Shown here: positions 11,261 to 22,888 of the stretch, one piece after another
Layout of the letters: every line of letters begins with the position of its first letter
Numbering within the stretch: the stretch's first letter is position 1
Source of the DNA: Rutidosis leptorrhynchoides
Lineage: Eukaryota; Streptophyta; Magnoliopsida; Asterales; Asteraceae
Assembly (NCBI RefSeq): GCF_046630445.1
Contig: NC_092335.1
Location: 629,269,501 to 629,333,500, forward strand
Length of the DNA: 64,000 nucleotides
Reading direction: 5' to 3'
Position numbers and translations under genes: made by a program
The notes under the pieces: model-generated
Seen by the model: the letters and a program-made list of their open reading frames with translations, nothing else
What the model was told of the DNA's origin: nothing
Databases searched by the model: none

Positions 11261-11295
11261 AATTTCGGGACGAAATTTATTTAACGGGTAGGTAT
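11260..11295 (+). other. Stop-codon hairpin and PPT of element A
   Basis: AAATTTCG-GGA-CGAAATTT at 11260-11278 forms an 8-bp perfect stem overlapping the pol stop codon. The purine-rich AACGGGTAGGTA, the presumed plus-strand primer site, follows and the 3' LTR starts at 11296. Confidence 0.7.
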
Positions 11296-14200
11296 TGTAT
11301 TGACCCGAACATTTCCATGTTTATATATATTAATTGAGATTGATATTTACATGATTAAATGTTTCCAACATGTTAAGCAATCAAAGTTGTTAAGACTTGA
11401 TTAATTGAAATATGTTTCATATAGACAATTGACCACCCAAGTTGACCGGTGATTCACGAACGTTAAAACTTGTAAAAACTATATGATGACATATATATGG
11501 ATATATATATATAGTTAACATGATACTATGATAAGTAAACATATCATTAAGTATATTAACAATGAACTACATATGTAAAAACAAGACTACTAACTTAATG
11601 ATTTTTAAACGAGACATATATGTAACGATTATCGTTGTAAAGACATTTAATGTATATATATCATATTAAGAGATATTCATACATGATAATATCATGATAA
11701 TATAATAATTTAAAATCTCATTTGATATTATAAACATTGGGTTAACAACATTTAACAAGATCGTTAACCTAAAGGTTTCAAAACAACACTTACATGTAAC
11801 GACTAACGATGACTTAACGACTCAGTTAAAATGTATATACATGTAGTGTTTTAATATGTATTTATACACTTTTGAAAGACTTCAATACACTTATCAAAAT
11901 ACTTCTACTTAACAAAAATGCTTACAATTACATCCTCGTTCAGTTTCATCAACAATTCTACTCGTATGCACCCGTATTCGTACTCGTACAATACACAGCT
12001 TTTAGATGTATGTACTATTGGTATATACACTCCAATGATCAGCTCTTAGCAGCTCATGTGAGTCACCTAACACATGTGGGAACCATCATTTGGCAACTAG
12101 CATGAAATATCTCATAAAATTACAAAAATATGAGTAATCATTCATGACTTATTTACATGAAAACAAAATTACATATCCTTTATATCTAATCCATACACCA
12201 ACGACCAAAAACACCTACAAACTCTTTCATTCTTCAATTTTCTTCATCTAATTGACCTCTCTCAAGTTCTATCTTCAAGTTCTAAGTGTTCTTCATATAT
12301 TCTACAAGTTCTAGTTACATAAAATCAAGAATACTTTCAAGTTTGCTAGCTCACTTTCAATCTTGTAAGGTGATCATCCAACCTCAAGAAATCTTTGTTT
12401 CTTACAGTAGGTTATCATTCTAATACAAGGTAATAATCATATTCAAACTTTGGTTCAATTTCTATAACTATAACAATCTTATTTCAAGTGATGATCTTAC
12501 TTGAACTTGTTTTCGTGTCATGATTCTGCTTCAAGAACTTCGAGCCATCCAAGGATCCGTTGAAGCTAGATCCATTTTTCTCTTTTCCAGTAGGTTTATC
12601 CAAGGAACTTAAGATAGTAATGATGTTCATAACATCATTCGATTCATACATATAAAGCTATCTTATTCGAAGGTTTAAACTTGTAATCACTAGAACATAG
12701 TTTAGTTAATTCTAAACTTGTTCGCAAACAAAAGTTAATCCTTCTAACTTGACTTTTAAAATCAACTAAACACATGTTCTATATCTATATGATATGCTAA
12801 CTTAATGATTTAAAACCTGGAAACACGAAAAACACCGTAAAACCGGATTTACGCCGTCGTAGTAACACCGCGGGCTGTTTTGGGTTAGTTAATTAAAAAC
12901 TATGATAAACTTTAATTTAAAAGTTGTTATTCTGAGAAAATGATTTTTATTATGAACATGAAACTATATCCAAAAATTATGGTTAAACTCAAAGTGGAAG
13001 TATGTTTTCTAAAATGGTCATCTAGACGTCGTTCTTTCGACTGAAATGACTACCTTTACAAAAACGACTTGTAACTTATTTTTCCGACTATAAACCTATA
13101 CTTTTTCTGTTTATATTCATAAAATAGAGTTCAATATGAAACCATAGCAATTTGATTCACTCAAAACGGATTTAAAATGAAGAAGTTATGGGTAAAACAA
13201 GATTGGATAATTTTTCTCATTTTAGCTACGTGAAAATTGGTAACAAATCTATTCCAACCATAACTTAATCAACTTGTATTGTATATTATGTAATCTTGAG
13301 ATACCATAGACACGTATACAATGTTTTGACCTATCATGTCGACACATCTATATATATTTCGGAACAACCATAGACACTCTATATGTGAATGTTGGAGTTA
13401 GCTATACAGGGTTGAGGTTGATTCCAAAATATATATAGTTTGAGTTGTGATCAATACTGAGATACGTATACACTGGGTCGTGGATTGATTCAAGATAATA
13501 TTTATCGATTTATTTCTGTACATCTAACTATGGACAACTAGTTGTAGGTTACTAACGAGGACAGCTGACTTAATAAACTTAAAACATCAAAATATATTAA
13601 AAGTGTTGTAAATATATTTTGAACATAATTTGATATATATGTATATATTGTTATAGGTTCGTGAATCAACCAGTGGCCAAGTCTTACTTCCCGACGAAGT
13701 AAAAATCTGTGAAAGTGAGTTATAGTCCCACTTTTAAAATCTAATATTTTTGGGATAAGAATACATGCAGGTTTTATAAATGATTTACAAAATAGACACA
13801 AGTACGTGAAACTACATTCTATGGTTGAATTATCGAAATCGAATATGCCCCTTTTTATTAAGTCTGGTAATCTAAGAATTAAGGAACAGACACTCTAATT
13901 GACGCGAATCCTAAAGATAGATCTATTGGGCCTAACAAACCCCATCCAAAGTACCGGATGCTTTAGTACTTCGAAATTTATATCATATCCGAAGGGTGTC
14001 CCGGAATGATGGGGATATTCTTATATATGCATCTTGTTAATGTCGGTTACCAGGTGTTCACCATATGAATGATTTTTATCTCTATGTATGGGATGTGTAT
14101 TGAAATATGAAATCTTGTGGTCTATTATTATGATTTGATATATATAGGTTAAACCTATAACTCACCAACATTTTTGTTGACGTTTTAAGCATGTTTATTC

Positions 14201-14549
14201 TCAGGTGATTATTAAGAGCTTCCGCTGTCGCATACTTAAATAAGGACGAGATTTGGAGTCCATGCTTGTATAATATTGTGTAAAAACTGCATTCAAGAAA
14301 CTTATTTTGTTGTAACATATTTGTATTGTAAACCATTATGTAATGGTCGTGTGTAAACAGGATATTTTAGATTATCATTATTTGATAATCTACGTAAAGC
14401 TTTTTAAAACCATTATCTATGAAATAAAGGTTATGGTTTGTTTTAAAAATGAATGCAGTCTTTGAAAAATGTCTCATATAGAGGTCAAAACCTCGCAACG
14501 AAATCAATTAATATGGAACGTTTTTAATCAATAAGAACGGGACATTTCA
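11296..14549 (+). repeat. 3' LTR of element A
   Basis: Begins TGTATTGACCCG and ends CATTTCA; about 3.25 kb. Closely matches the 5' LTR but lacks its long AT tract. Carries the donor-like block at 14160-14206. It abuts F internal sequence at 14550 (gaggg), the same pentamer found at the equivalent uninterrupted place in element E near 31250. Confidence 0.93.
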
Positions 14550-15055
14550 GAGGGCGGCTGAATAGGTATATCAGCAGGGTCCTCATCATCACTGGAGTCG
14601 TCTGAGGAAGAGTCATCTGATGAAGAATCGGCGGATGATGAGTCATCCGAATCATGTGGTGGTGGCACTGGTGGCTGAACTGGCAGTCCGTGGGCGGCCA
14701 TCATCTGTCTGTATCTGCCTGGCGGAATCGGCACTAAACGTCCATTAGGAGTGAGTCGGCACGGCATGCGCATATGGTTACGGAATGGCCCTTCCCCGAA
14801 CTCCGCGGGAATCACAACACCGCCGATGCGGGGCTGTGGCTCCGAGGATCCGGGAGCAGACGGAGCTGGAATCTCCGTAGGGTCCACGTGTCCGTCAATA
14901 GTAGCCACTGGTGCAGGCGGCTGGCTGCTAGTCCCGGAAGATGAAGCGCCGGGGTCACTGGTGCGTATCGGGATCGGTGTGTCGGCAGCAGCAGCAGGTG
15001 GGGTGGCTGACGAGTCTAAACTGCCCAAAACGATATCAGGTGGAACATCCGACAT
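14550..15055 (-). pseudogene. ORF0 of element F, 3' truncated
   Basis: Homologue of the E ORF0. The start MSDVPP at 15055 directly follows a pyrimidine-rich gttcAG, as in E. It keeps the Ala/Pro/Ser/Thr-rich N-terminal part, the conserved IPAEFGEGPFRNHMR block and the Ser/Asp tract (DSDDSSSADSSS), then is cut after about 168 codons by the LTR of element A. The basic region, Pro/Ala repeat and C-terminal coiled coil seen in E are lost. Function unknown. Confidence 0.8.
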
Positions 15056-15380
15056 CTGAACAAGGAAAAAATAAATTTTCCATGTCAGTAAGTCATAAAG
15101 CAAGCACGTATTAGTCCAACAGCTTAAATCATGCATAACAATAAGTAGCATGGCAATAATAACGAATCGTACAGAAGTAGCATGCAATCGAAAGCAAGTG
15201 ATATTATACAGTAGTGAAATCATGTAGTAGCATACGGCATATAGCAGTAAAAGTAAGCAGCAGCATGCAGTAAGTTCAGCAGAAACACGTAAACTAGCAA
15301 GTTGTAGATTAGTCCTATTAGTGAATCCTACTCGGATCGGTCTTAGACTTACTAATGCAACCTAATTCCCTACAACCAAT

Positions 15381-15392
15381 GCTCTGATACCA
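15381..15392 (-). other. Primer-binding site of element F
   Basis: Reverse complement is TGGTATCAGAGC, 2 nt from the LTR edge at 15395; the standard plant initiator tRNA-Met site. Confidence 0.9.
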
Positions 15393-15394
15393 AA

Positions 15395-16288
15395 TGTGAT
15401 GTTCCGTACAAAACCATCGTGTACGAATCATCAACAACATGATCATTACAAGGTTAAGTACTATATGCTGTAATAAAAGAAGTTGCATTCATGATAAAAA
15501 GATGACGTCATAATCGACGTCAATTGTTTTCACCAACAGTATGCTTCTACGAATAGCAAGCACGAATAAATGTATGTGACCCTTAGGTCGTTACAAAACA
15601 TAGTTTCAAATGTATTAAAGTTTGAATGCAAGATAAACAGTTCATGCGGTGATAACACTAGAGCAGCGGGTGTCTACGGCAAGACTAGCACGACAGCGGA
15701 AGCAAATAACCTTAAGCACCTGAGAAAAACATGCTTAAAAACGTCAACACAAAGGTTGGTGAGCTATAGTTTAAGTATAACAGTATGTAAGGTAGGCCAC
15801 GAGATTTCAGTGCTACAAAGAGCGTTTCAAAACAGTATGATAAAGTATATGTTAACCGTGGGCACTTGGTAACTAACTTAACGTTTATACCCCCTGAAAG
15901 TACACTTGACAAGTGCGTATGTATACGAAGTATTAAACACTCGTTAAATGCTAGCGCGACTAGCCCGAGTGGGGATGTCAAACCCAATGGATCCATATCT
16001 AAGATTCGCGTTCACGGTTCAAAAACCAATGATTAAACGTTACCGAGCTAAAGGGAATGTTTATGCCGTTGTATAACCCACACATATATAAGTTTAAGTA
16101 CTCGTGCCTAGTATGTAAAACATAAAATCCGCATGTATTCTCAGTTCCCAAAATAAGTTAAAGTAAAAAGGGAATGCTATAACTCACAATGATAAAGTAG
16201 CGGTAAAGTATGACTCGGAAAGTAAGCAAGTAATGAAGGTTGTCCAAACGGGTCCTCAACCTAAGTCAAATAGTACTAAGTCAGTAAA
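15395..16288 (-). repeat. Shared E/F LTR, part 1
   Basis: Begins TGTGATGTTCC at the F PBS and matches the E 5' LTR from 32063 to about 32948. It is broken at gtaaa by element G and resumes at 24464. As the LTR adjoins the F PBS on the left and the E PPT on the right, it serves as F 5' LTR and E 3' LTR at once. Donor-like block at 15718-15764. Confidence 0.88.
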
Positions 16289-18983
16289 TGAAAGGACTCG
16301 TCCTAATCCACCTGGACGAAGTCATCAACATTTGGTCCCATTGCGATGATCAGCTCCAAGTAATGTCCTTATATTGAGCAAATGCACAGCGGAAGACTTA
16401 ATTCGTACCTGAGAATAAACATGCTTTAAAGTGTCAACCAAAAGGTTGGTGAGTTCATAGGTTTATCATAACAATCATTTCAATATGTTAATAGACCACA
16501 AGATTTCATAATCATAAACATAATACACTCGCAAGTGTATGTAAAGCATTCTAAGTGGTTGAGCACTTGGTAACCATACTTAACATTTAATCAACGTCGC
16601 ATATTCCCTTTATTGTGAAATCTCACTACACCGTACCAAGTGTAGTCACCAAAACGAAGTACTGTGCAACCGTTGAATACTGGTCGTCCAGTCCGGTTGG
16701 AGTTGTCAGGCCCGATAGATCTATCAACAGGATTCGCGTTTACAATACCCATGTAAATAGTAGTTACCAAGCTACAGGGAAATATGCCAGTGGTACAACT
16801 CAACGTAGAATATATTTTTAAGTACTTGTGTCTATTTTGTAAACATTTATAAAAGCAGCGCATGTATTCTCAGCCCAAAAATATATATTGCAAAAGCAAT
16901 TAAAAAGGGAGCAAATGAAACTCACTTTTGCCTTGAAGGTATTTAATTCAACTTGGTCTTCGATAGATATCACGAACCTAACCATATATATTATATATCA
17001 ACATATTTTCTTTTTAAGTAATCGTTACATATATATATACTTTTAATACTTTTAATATTTTCTTAGTCCGTAGTTACCAGTCCGATGTTAGTGGTCCACA
17101 ATTAGTTGCTTAAATAAAATAAATAAAGACCCCATCGTATTCGTATTGATCAGAATTAATCTCGACCTATGGTACCATGTTGTCAAATGACATGTTGCGT
17201 ATATAAAGTACCGTGTTGTCAAATGACGTGTTGCGTACAATCATGAGGTCTTATGATTAATCTTCTCGTGTTGTTTACGGGTGGCCCTGAAATATATAAA
17301 ATCAAATCATAAGTAATTATATATAAAATATCATATTAATTAGAAAAGATATGATTAATTTACTTTTTCTCCAAATATTTTCGTAGCTAAACTAGCTTCG
17401 GATACCCAATCTTGTTTTAGTCGTAGTTTCTTCATTACAACTCCGTTTTTGTTGGTTCAACTTGCCACTTCCTATGATCGAGTCAAATTTTAAGAATATG
17501 AACTGAAAAATCATAGGTTATAATCAAAATCATAGGTTATAGGTCAAACTTTGGTGAAACTTATGAAATTGATCATTTTCCATCATAAAAACAACATTTA
17601 ATGATCATTTTTCTAAAAATACTTGCACTTTGAGTTAAACCATGAAATTTTTATGTGTTAACATACTCACAAGAAATATCATTTTTCCAGAACATGAACT
17701 TCCAATTCAAAGTTCAAGATGGTTTTTAATTCTCCAACCCAAAACAGCCCCCGGTTGCACTCCGACGACGTAGATTCAGTTTTTAAGATGTTCTTTGTAA
17801 AACCAAGTTATATCTTGTTAGGTTAGCATATCATTATGATATATTACAGGTCTTGAAGTGTTTTAAAAGTCAAGTTAGAAGGATCTATTTAGTTTGCGAA
17901 CAAGTTTAAAATCATTCAAACTATGTTCTTGTTGTTAAAATTTTATACCACAAAATAAGATAGCTATATGAATATGAATTGAATAAGATTATGAACAAGG
18001 TTACTACCTCAAGTTACTTGGACAAAGTTACTGCAAAAGATAAGAAGTAATCTTGGAATCAAAGAGTGGTGGAGTTAGATCAAAAGGTTGGAAGTAAACT
18101 TCTTCAAATGGGTGGTTATTTTGATATGTTCTTGAAACAGTTTTCTTATGGTATTTAAGGCTTGTAATTGAAGCTAAATGATGGGGAAAATGCTTGGAGA
18201 TGATCAAGTATGAAGTTAGGAGTATTTTGAGAGAGAAATGAGGGTGTAGGTATGAGAAAATGGAGTGAAGAAATGATGTTCATTTATAAAAACGTTTTTA
18301 GTTTATAAAGAAAGAAAAGGATTCCTAATTTTGTTTTCTTACTAATAATTCATACTACTTGACAAATCCTAGTTACCTCATATCTAGGACAGTAATAATG
18401 TTGATTAGGATGTTGATTTGATGTGTATATACCAATAGTAAATATGTATAGAAGCTGGGTATGATACGGGTACATATACCCTAGATATACGTATCGAAAT
18501 CTTGAGGAAACGGAACGAGAATTCAAATATAGCTATCTTTTGTCAATATACTTATATTGTTTTATGTATTTAAGTCCTTAAAAAGTGATTAAATACATTA
18601 TATATACGATACATGTATAAGCATTATAGATTATAAGTATATATATCAAAGAATGTTACGTATAGTTATCGTTTTGAAAACTTAAGTTAGTAGTTTCAAA
18701 ATATACTTATAACTCATTGTCATTAGTACACAATGAGATGTTAAACCATCCTTAGATCATGTTAAATATATATAAATACATATATATACACAAACGTATA
18801 ATTATCGTATGTTATATAGTTCGTGATATCATCGGTCATATTGGACGGTCAAACGTTGTGTAAAACTCTTTTGAAAAACACAAGTCTCAACAATTTGGAT
18901 TGCTTATCATGTTGGTATGGTTTAATTTATGTAAATATTAATCTCATAAGTATAATTTGGTCGGAAAATTCCGGGTCATTACA
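16289..18983 (-). repeat. 3' LTR of element G
   Basis: 2,695 bp, TGAAAGGACTCG to CATTACA on the plus strand. The outer end resembles the end of solo LTR H (shared gatgacttcgtccaggtgga on the other strand), so G and H are related families. Donor-like block at 16407-16454. Near identical to the right copy except in a short patch near 17470-17535. Confidence 0.92.
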
Positions 18984-19020
18984 GTACCTACCCGTTAAAG
19001 AAATTTCGTCCCCGAAATTT
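18984..19020 (-). other. PPT and hairpin of element G
   Basis: On the minus strand the 8-nt arms AAATTTCG and CGAAATTT (19001-19020) flank a 4-nt loop, followed by TTTAACGGGTAGGTAC and the LTR. No gag-pol stop codon is present here, yet the structure is kept. Confidence 0.75.
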
Positions 19021-22000
19021 GATAGAGGTTGTTATGGATAACAATAAGAAGGTTTTCATGACAAATATAAGGTGATAATGGAGTTTTATCATCATTGAGT
19101 AATGTAGATAAAACGATTCGATTATGCGAAGAATATAAATGAGACTATCGTAAAAGAGTGAGATGAGTAAAATATATTCGTCTTAACCGATGACGTAGTT
19201 ATGATTGATTTCCGGGATTTTAGGGATTTAAAGAGAATCTTACGTAATAAGATTTGGTTCTTTGGTGATTAAGGAAATCAGGATCTTCTTTGATTATATG
19301 CAATAATCTGTTTCGATTGCTCTGTCGGATATTTCACTATAAATGCACCCCTTCGTTTCCTTATTTTCCACAACTCACACCTTCTATTCTTTCTCCCTTG
19401 ATTCTTACTTTAAAGCATTCATCAATATGCTCCATCCAGTCCTGATTCTTGATATACTCCTAACTTTTATATCTGTCATTCTTCTTTTTCATCTACCACC
19501 AGAAGAATCTATTTACTTCTACTATACTCTTGTGTTTATAGTGCTTCTAATTCTCCCGTGTCTCTATATTGCTATCTGCATTGATATGCACGGTTTGTAA
19601 TTTCGGGGTTATTATCGGAGTTTATATTCTTCATTATTTTTCGGAGCTTCATGCTTTCGTTTTCTCTTCCCGACTTCGAGTCAAGCGAGTAATGGTCCAG
19701 AATTCGTAGATATGAAATTCAGAATGAACATAGCTAATGCTCTAAGAAGAAAATGGTAATAGAACGATTTTGATTTGTTAAATTACCAGAATACCCTGGA
19801 GAAGACCGAGTCATCCAGAAAAATATTCTCTTGATATGTTTAGAGATTAGATAGAATGTAAGAGTAGTGTAAATGGCACATGATGACGGTACTGTGAATC
19901 ATCATGCTTCATTAGAAACTGCTCATGACTTACTGTAATATAATGACGTTGATCAAGTGTCATTATATTACACTAATCCATGCTTCAGTTCCCAACACTA
20001 CTTCAAAACATTCATATTTTAAACTCGAAGGTTTCAGAATTTAGAAACTAACACAGTTTCTTTTATGTTGCAGATATTACGGAGAGATAAATGATCTCAG
20101 ATAAGAATAGTTGTGAAAATATCGCCAGAAATATGGAGGATATTTATAATAGAACATACGAGAATATCTTAGAATTTCTAATATCAATGGATGATGAAGA
20201 AGATTTGTCTGTGAAGGTTTAGAATGAGAAATAAAATATTTGCTAACGATTTCAGCAGGCACAGAATCATTTGGATTCTTTGAAGGAAAACTTATTCTTT
20301 GTGATTTGTCCACGGCTTTCTTCATAGTTTCACATAATTCGCTTTTCGGTACTAAATTTTCTATCGAGCGTTCCTAACACTCCTTTCTTTATCATCAAAC
20401 TTTTAGCCATTAAGATCATCTACAACATGCTGCTTCATCAGCATTTTCAAAGTTAACTGTTCTGGGTCATCGGTTATCAAACTGAGGTAGTTTCAGGAGA
20501 ATTGTGTTTTTTTAGAATGATTAATCGCTGATGGTAATATTGTGGAATATAAAAGGTTCTCCAGTAACAATAAAGAGTACGCATATATATCGCGGTTATA
20601 ATAAAATTGTTTCGGATGAAAAGTCGGAGTTGACTTGCTGGAGCTGTGACAAAATTAGCTACTTTGGAAAGGGATTGCAAAACGATCTTCGGTAATAACA
20701 ATGTCAAAGGAACTAGAACAGATACGTGTCAAATGTTTACTCAGTTTCCGAGGGTTTTTCAGGTGCATAACTATATGCATCAATCTTTTCTTCCGTAGAT
20801 GAAGTGCGGTTGGTTTATCCTCTCGATTGAGGTGTTTTTAAGAATCATGATAGATTTGAACGCTGATTGTAATCGTCGAGATACAATGAGGATTAAGATG
20901 AAATCAAGTGGCAATCTTGAAGAAATGTTTAGTTTCATATGTTATAATCAATATTTTAATTCATTTTAATTGTCCAATGTCATTAGTCCACAGTCGATAG
21001 TCCACAGTAACAGTCCAATAATTCATATATAGTTTAATATATAATATACGAATTAATTAATACGTGTCGTGACCCGTATACGTCTCAGACTCGATCACAA
21101 CTCAAACTATATATATTATTGTAGAATCAACCTCAACCCTGAATAGAGAACTCGATCATTACTGCATATAGAGTGTCTATGGTGATTCCAAATAATATAT
21201 ATAGATGCGTCGATATGATATGTCAAAACATTGTATACGTGTCCTGATATTTAAAGTGCGTAAAATAATTACAGAAATTAAATGAATATAAATAAAAGTG
21301 CGATAATTAAATTGCGATAAATAAACTGTGATAAATAAAATGTAATCAGTTAGCTAGGAATAGTTAGCTGGAACAGTTAGCGTGGATTCTTAACAAAATT
21401 TTTCATAGTTAATTTGTTTGTTTCTAACAGATTTTATTTTGTCATATGTTTTCTTCATATGCCACTTGTTGGATTCTGGGAAGTCAAAATCCAAATATGA
21501 AATTGAATGAAAATGGTTATTCTGCGGTGAACGGATACGTATATCGGTGGTTGTAAGTAGGATAGTAAATGACTGTTGAATCAGCTTCGACGAATGTACA
21601 ATGTAACTTATTAAGATGAAATCTAATTATTCCTCGGGTATTACCTACCCATTAAAAAAAAATTTCACCATTAATATTTTGTACAAAAGAACTTTTAATT
21701 ACAATCTTTATGAAAACATATATACATATATATTTTCTTCAGATGAAATCATGAATTTAATGAGTTAATATGATATTAATCTCATTTGCTTTTCGGTTTG
21801 AGCTAGAATAAGAAATCTCTAAAACTTTTTGAAACCACATATTCTTCGCAGAATATCAATGAAGTTATGGATCAATACTTCATCGTTCATTATTGTTGGT
21901 ACTCCTTGGTATCTATGGTGCGTATGATGTTGATGTTTGTGGGACAGATTATGATGTCAAGACGTGTGATGCGGATGTTTTTTGTCAGTGGTGATGATGG

Positions 22001-22030
22001 TATTGTTGATGTTATTGATGGTGGTGCTGA
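19021..22030 (-). other. Non-coding interior of element G
   Basis: About 3 kb without a recognisable gag or pol domain; short ORFs look like chance. Positions about 20980-21400 match, in reverse orientation, part of the A/B LTR (around 3420-3700), including the run from the 'caacctcaaccct' motif to 'cattgtatacgtgtc', and include repeated gcgataaata units. Positions 21634-21655 hold an internal PPT-like motif. Confidence 0.75.
21634..21655 (-). other. Internal PPT-like motif in G
   Basis: Minus strand reads TTAATGGGTAGGTAATACCCGAG, preceded by a T-rich run and GAAATT like the real PPT region. Compare 6542-6567 in A. It lies about 380 nt after ORF0. Confidence 0.65.
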
Positions 22031-22477
22031 TTATGTTGCTGGTGCTGCTGCTGGTGTTTGCAACCTTCGCACCATGTTCTCCAAAGCCGTCACGCGAGCG
22101 CGAAGTTCGTTAACTTCTGCTAGTACACCGGGATGATTGGCGGTTGGAGCGAGCGAATGAACAAGATTTGTAATAAGGGATAGTATATAATCGTGACGAG
22201 ATACTCTAGAAATGAGAGAGAAAATGGTGTTTCGAATAGGTTCGCCGGTAAGTGGTTCAGGTTCATTGCCAAGAGGGCAATTTAGTGGATGGAATGTATC
22301 ACCTTCTTCTTGTCTCCAGTGATTTAGTATATTACGAACCCATCCCCAATTCATCCAGAATAGATCATGGGAAATTGGTTGATCCATTCCGGTGACGCTG
22401 CTTTCGGAGCCCGAATGGAAATCCATATCGGCATAACTGTCGGAATCTGAAGAATTCGAACTAGATGCGGAATCCAT
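22031..22477 (-). CDS. ORF0 of element G (acidic, coiled-coil C terminus)
   Basis: 148 residues. The start MDSASS at 22477 is chosen because it directly follows an AG after a pyrimidine-rich run (acaAG/ATG), as in E and F; the open frame extends further upstream without good reason. N-terminal Ser/Asp-rich acidic stretch (about 1-30), a Trp-rich middle (LFWMNWGWVRNIL), a hydrophobic segment, then a heptad-like C terminus with LRARVTALE, closely like LRARVTELE at the end of E ORF0. Shared position and motif suggest one protein family. No enzyme motif seen. It is the only ORF kept by this non-autonomous element. Role unknown. Confidence 0.65.
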   Translation of the reverse strand: MDSASSSNSSDSDSYADMDFHSGSESSVTGMDQPISHDLFWMNWGWVRNILNHWRQEEGDTFHPLNCPLGNEPEPLTGEPIRNTIFSLISRVSRHDYILSLITNLVHSLAPTANHPGVLAEVNELRARVTALENMVRRLQTPAAAPAT

Positions 22478-22874
22478 CTTGTATAATGGGGAAAATGAAT
22501 TTTTGGTATGGAATAGATTATAGGAGTTAGATTTGGTACTCTTCAATACATAATTTACATATGTATATATAATACCAAAATCCCGTAAATTACGGAGAAT
22601 CTTTGAAAAGGTATCAGTCAAAGTTCGCAATAACAGATATGCTAAGATAAGAATTCGTCTATACACTATCAATGCAGTAAATGCAGTAAAATTTGTCTAG
22701 ACTTAAAAATGATAAGCAGGTAATTTCCTAAGGATGATAAGCAGATGATTTCCGACTAGAAATGATAAGCAAAACTTTTGACATGTAGACACGGTCGAAG
22801 TCCAGACTCATTAATGCATCCTAACAACTACTAGTTAGACACACTAATGCAAGACCTGGTTCGCTATGACCACC
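22478..22874 (-). other. Leader of element G
   Basis: Region between PBS and ORF0; no ORF or other structure recognised. If the LTR donor-like site is used, this stretch would be intronic. Confidence 0.5.
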
Positions 22875-22886
22875 GCTCTGATACCA
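22875..22886 (-). other. Primer-binding site of element G
   Basis: Reverse complement is TGGTATCAGAGC, 2 nt from the LTR edge at 22889. Confidence 0.92.
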
Positions 22887-22888
22887 AC

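Larger units (their letters stand above)
1406..14549 (+). mobile_element. Ty3/gypsy LTR retrotransposon A (Tekay/Del-like), with F-box ORF
   Basis: Order is LTR, PBS, acidic ORF0, F-box ORF, gag-protease-RT-RNase H-integrase, PPT, LTR. The order RT then integrase defines Ty3/gypsy. The C-terminal block ending [12 protein letters not shown] resembles the group II chromodomain tail of Tekay/Del chromoviruses, hence the lineage guess. gag-pol has one nonsense codon. The LTRs look about 97-99% alike by eye apart from the AT tract. The left flank (taaaa) and right flank (gaggg) do not match, so the two ends are not a simple single insertion. It is nearly the same element as B (49226-62476). Confidence 0.92.
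14550..15394 (-). mobile_element. Element F: truncated internal region of a second gypsy unit
   Basis: Matches the ORF0 and leader region of element E (about 31250-32062) in the same order and strand, ending at the PBS next to the LTR at 15395. The rest of F is missing: its sequence stops at the end of the A 3' LTR. Positions 15056-15380 are an untranslated leader like that of E. Confidence 0.85.

Noticed and set aside
16591..16863. 90-aa and 68-aa ORFs in G LTRs (also 23191-23463)
   Set aside because: Overlapping frames on both strands within duplicated LTRs; no coding signature.
20077..20707. 82-aa and 76-aa minus ORFs in the G interior
   Set aside because: No domain or homology recognised, isolated between stops; treated as chance.
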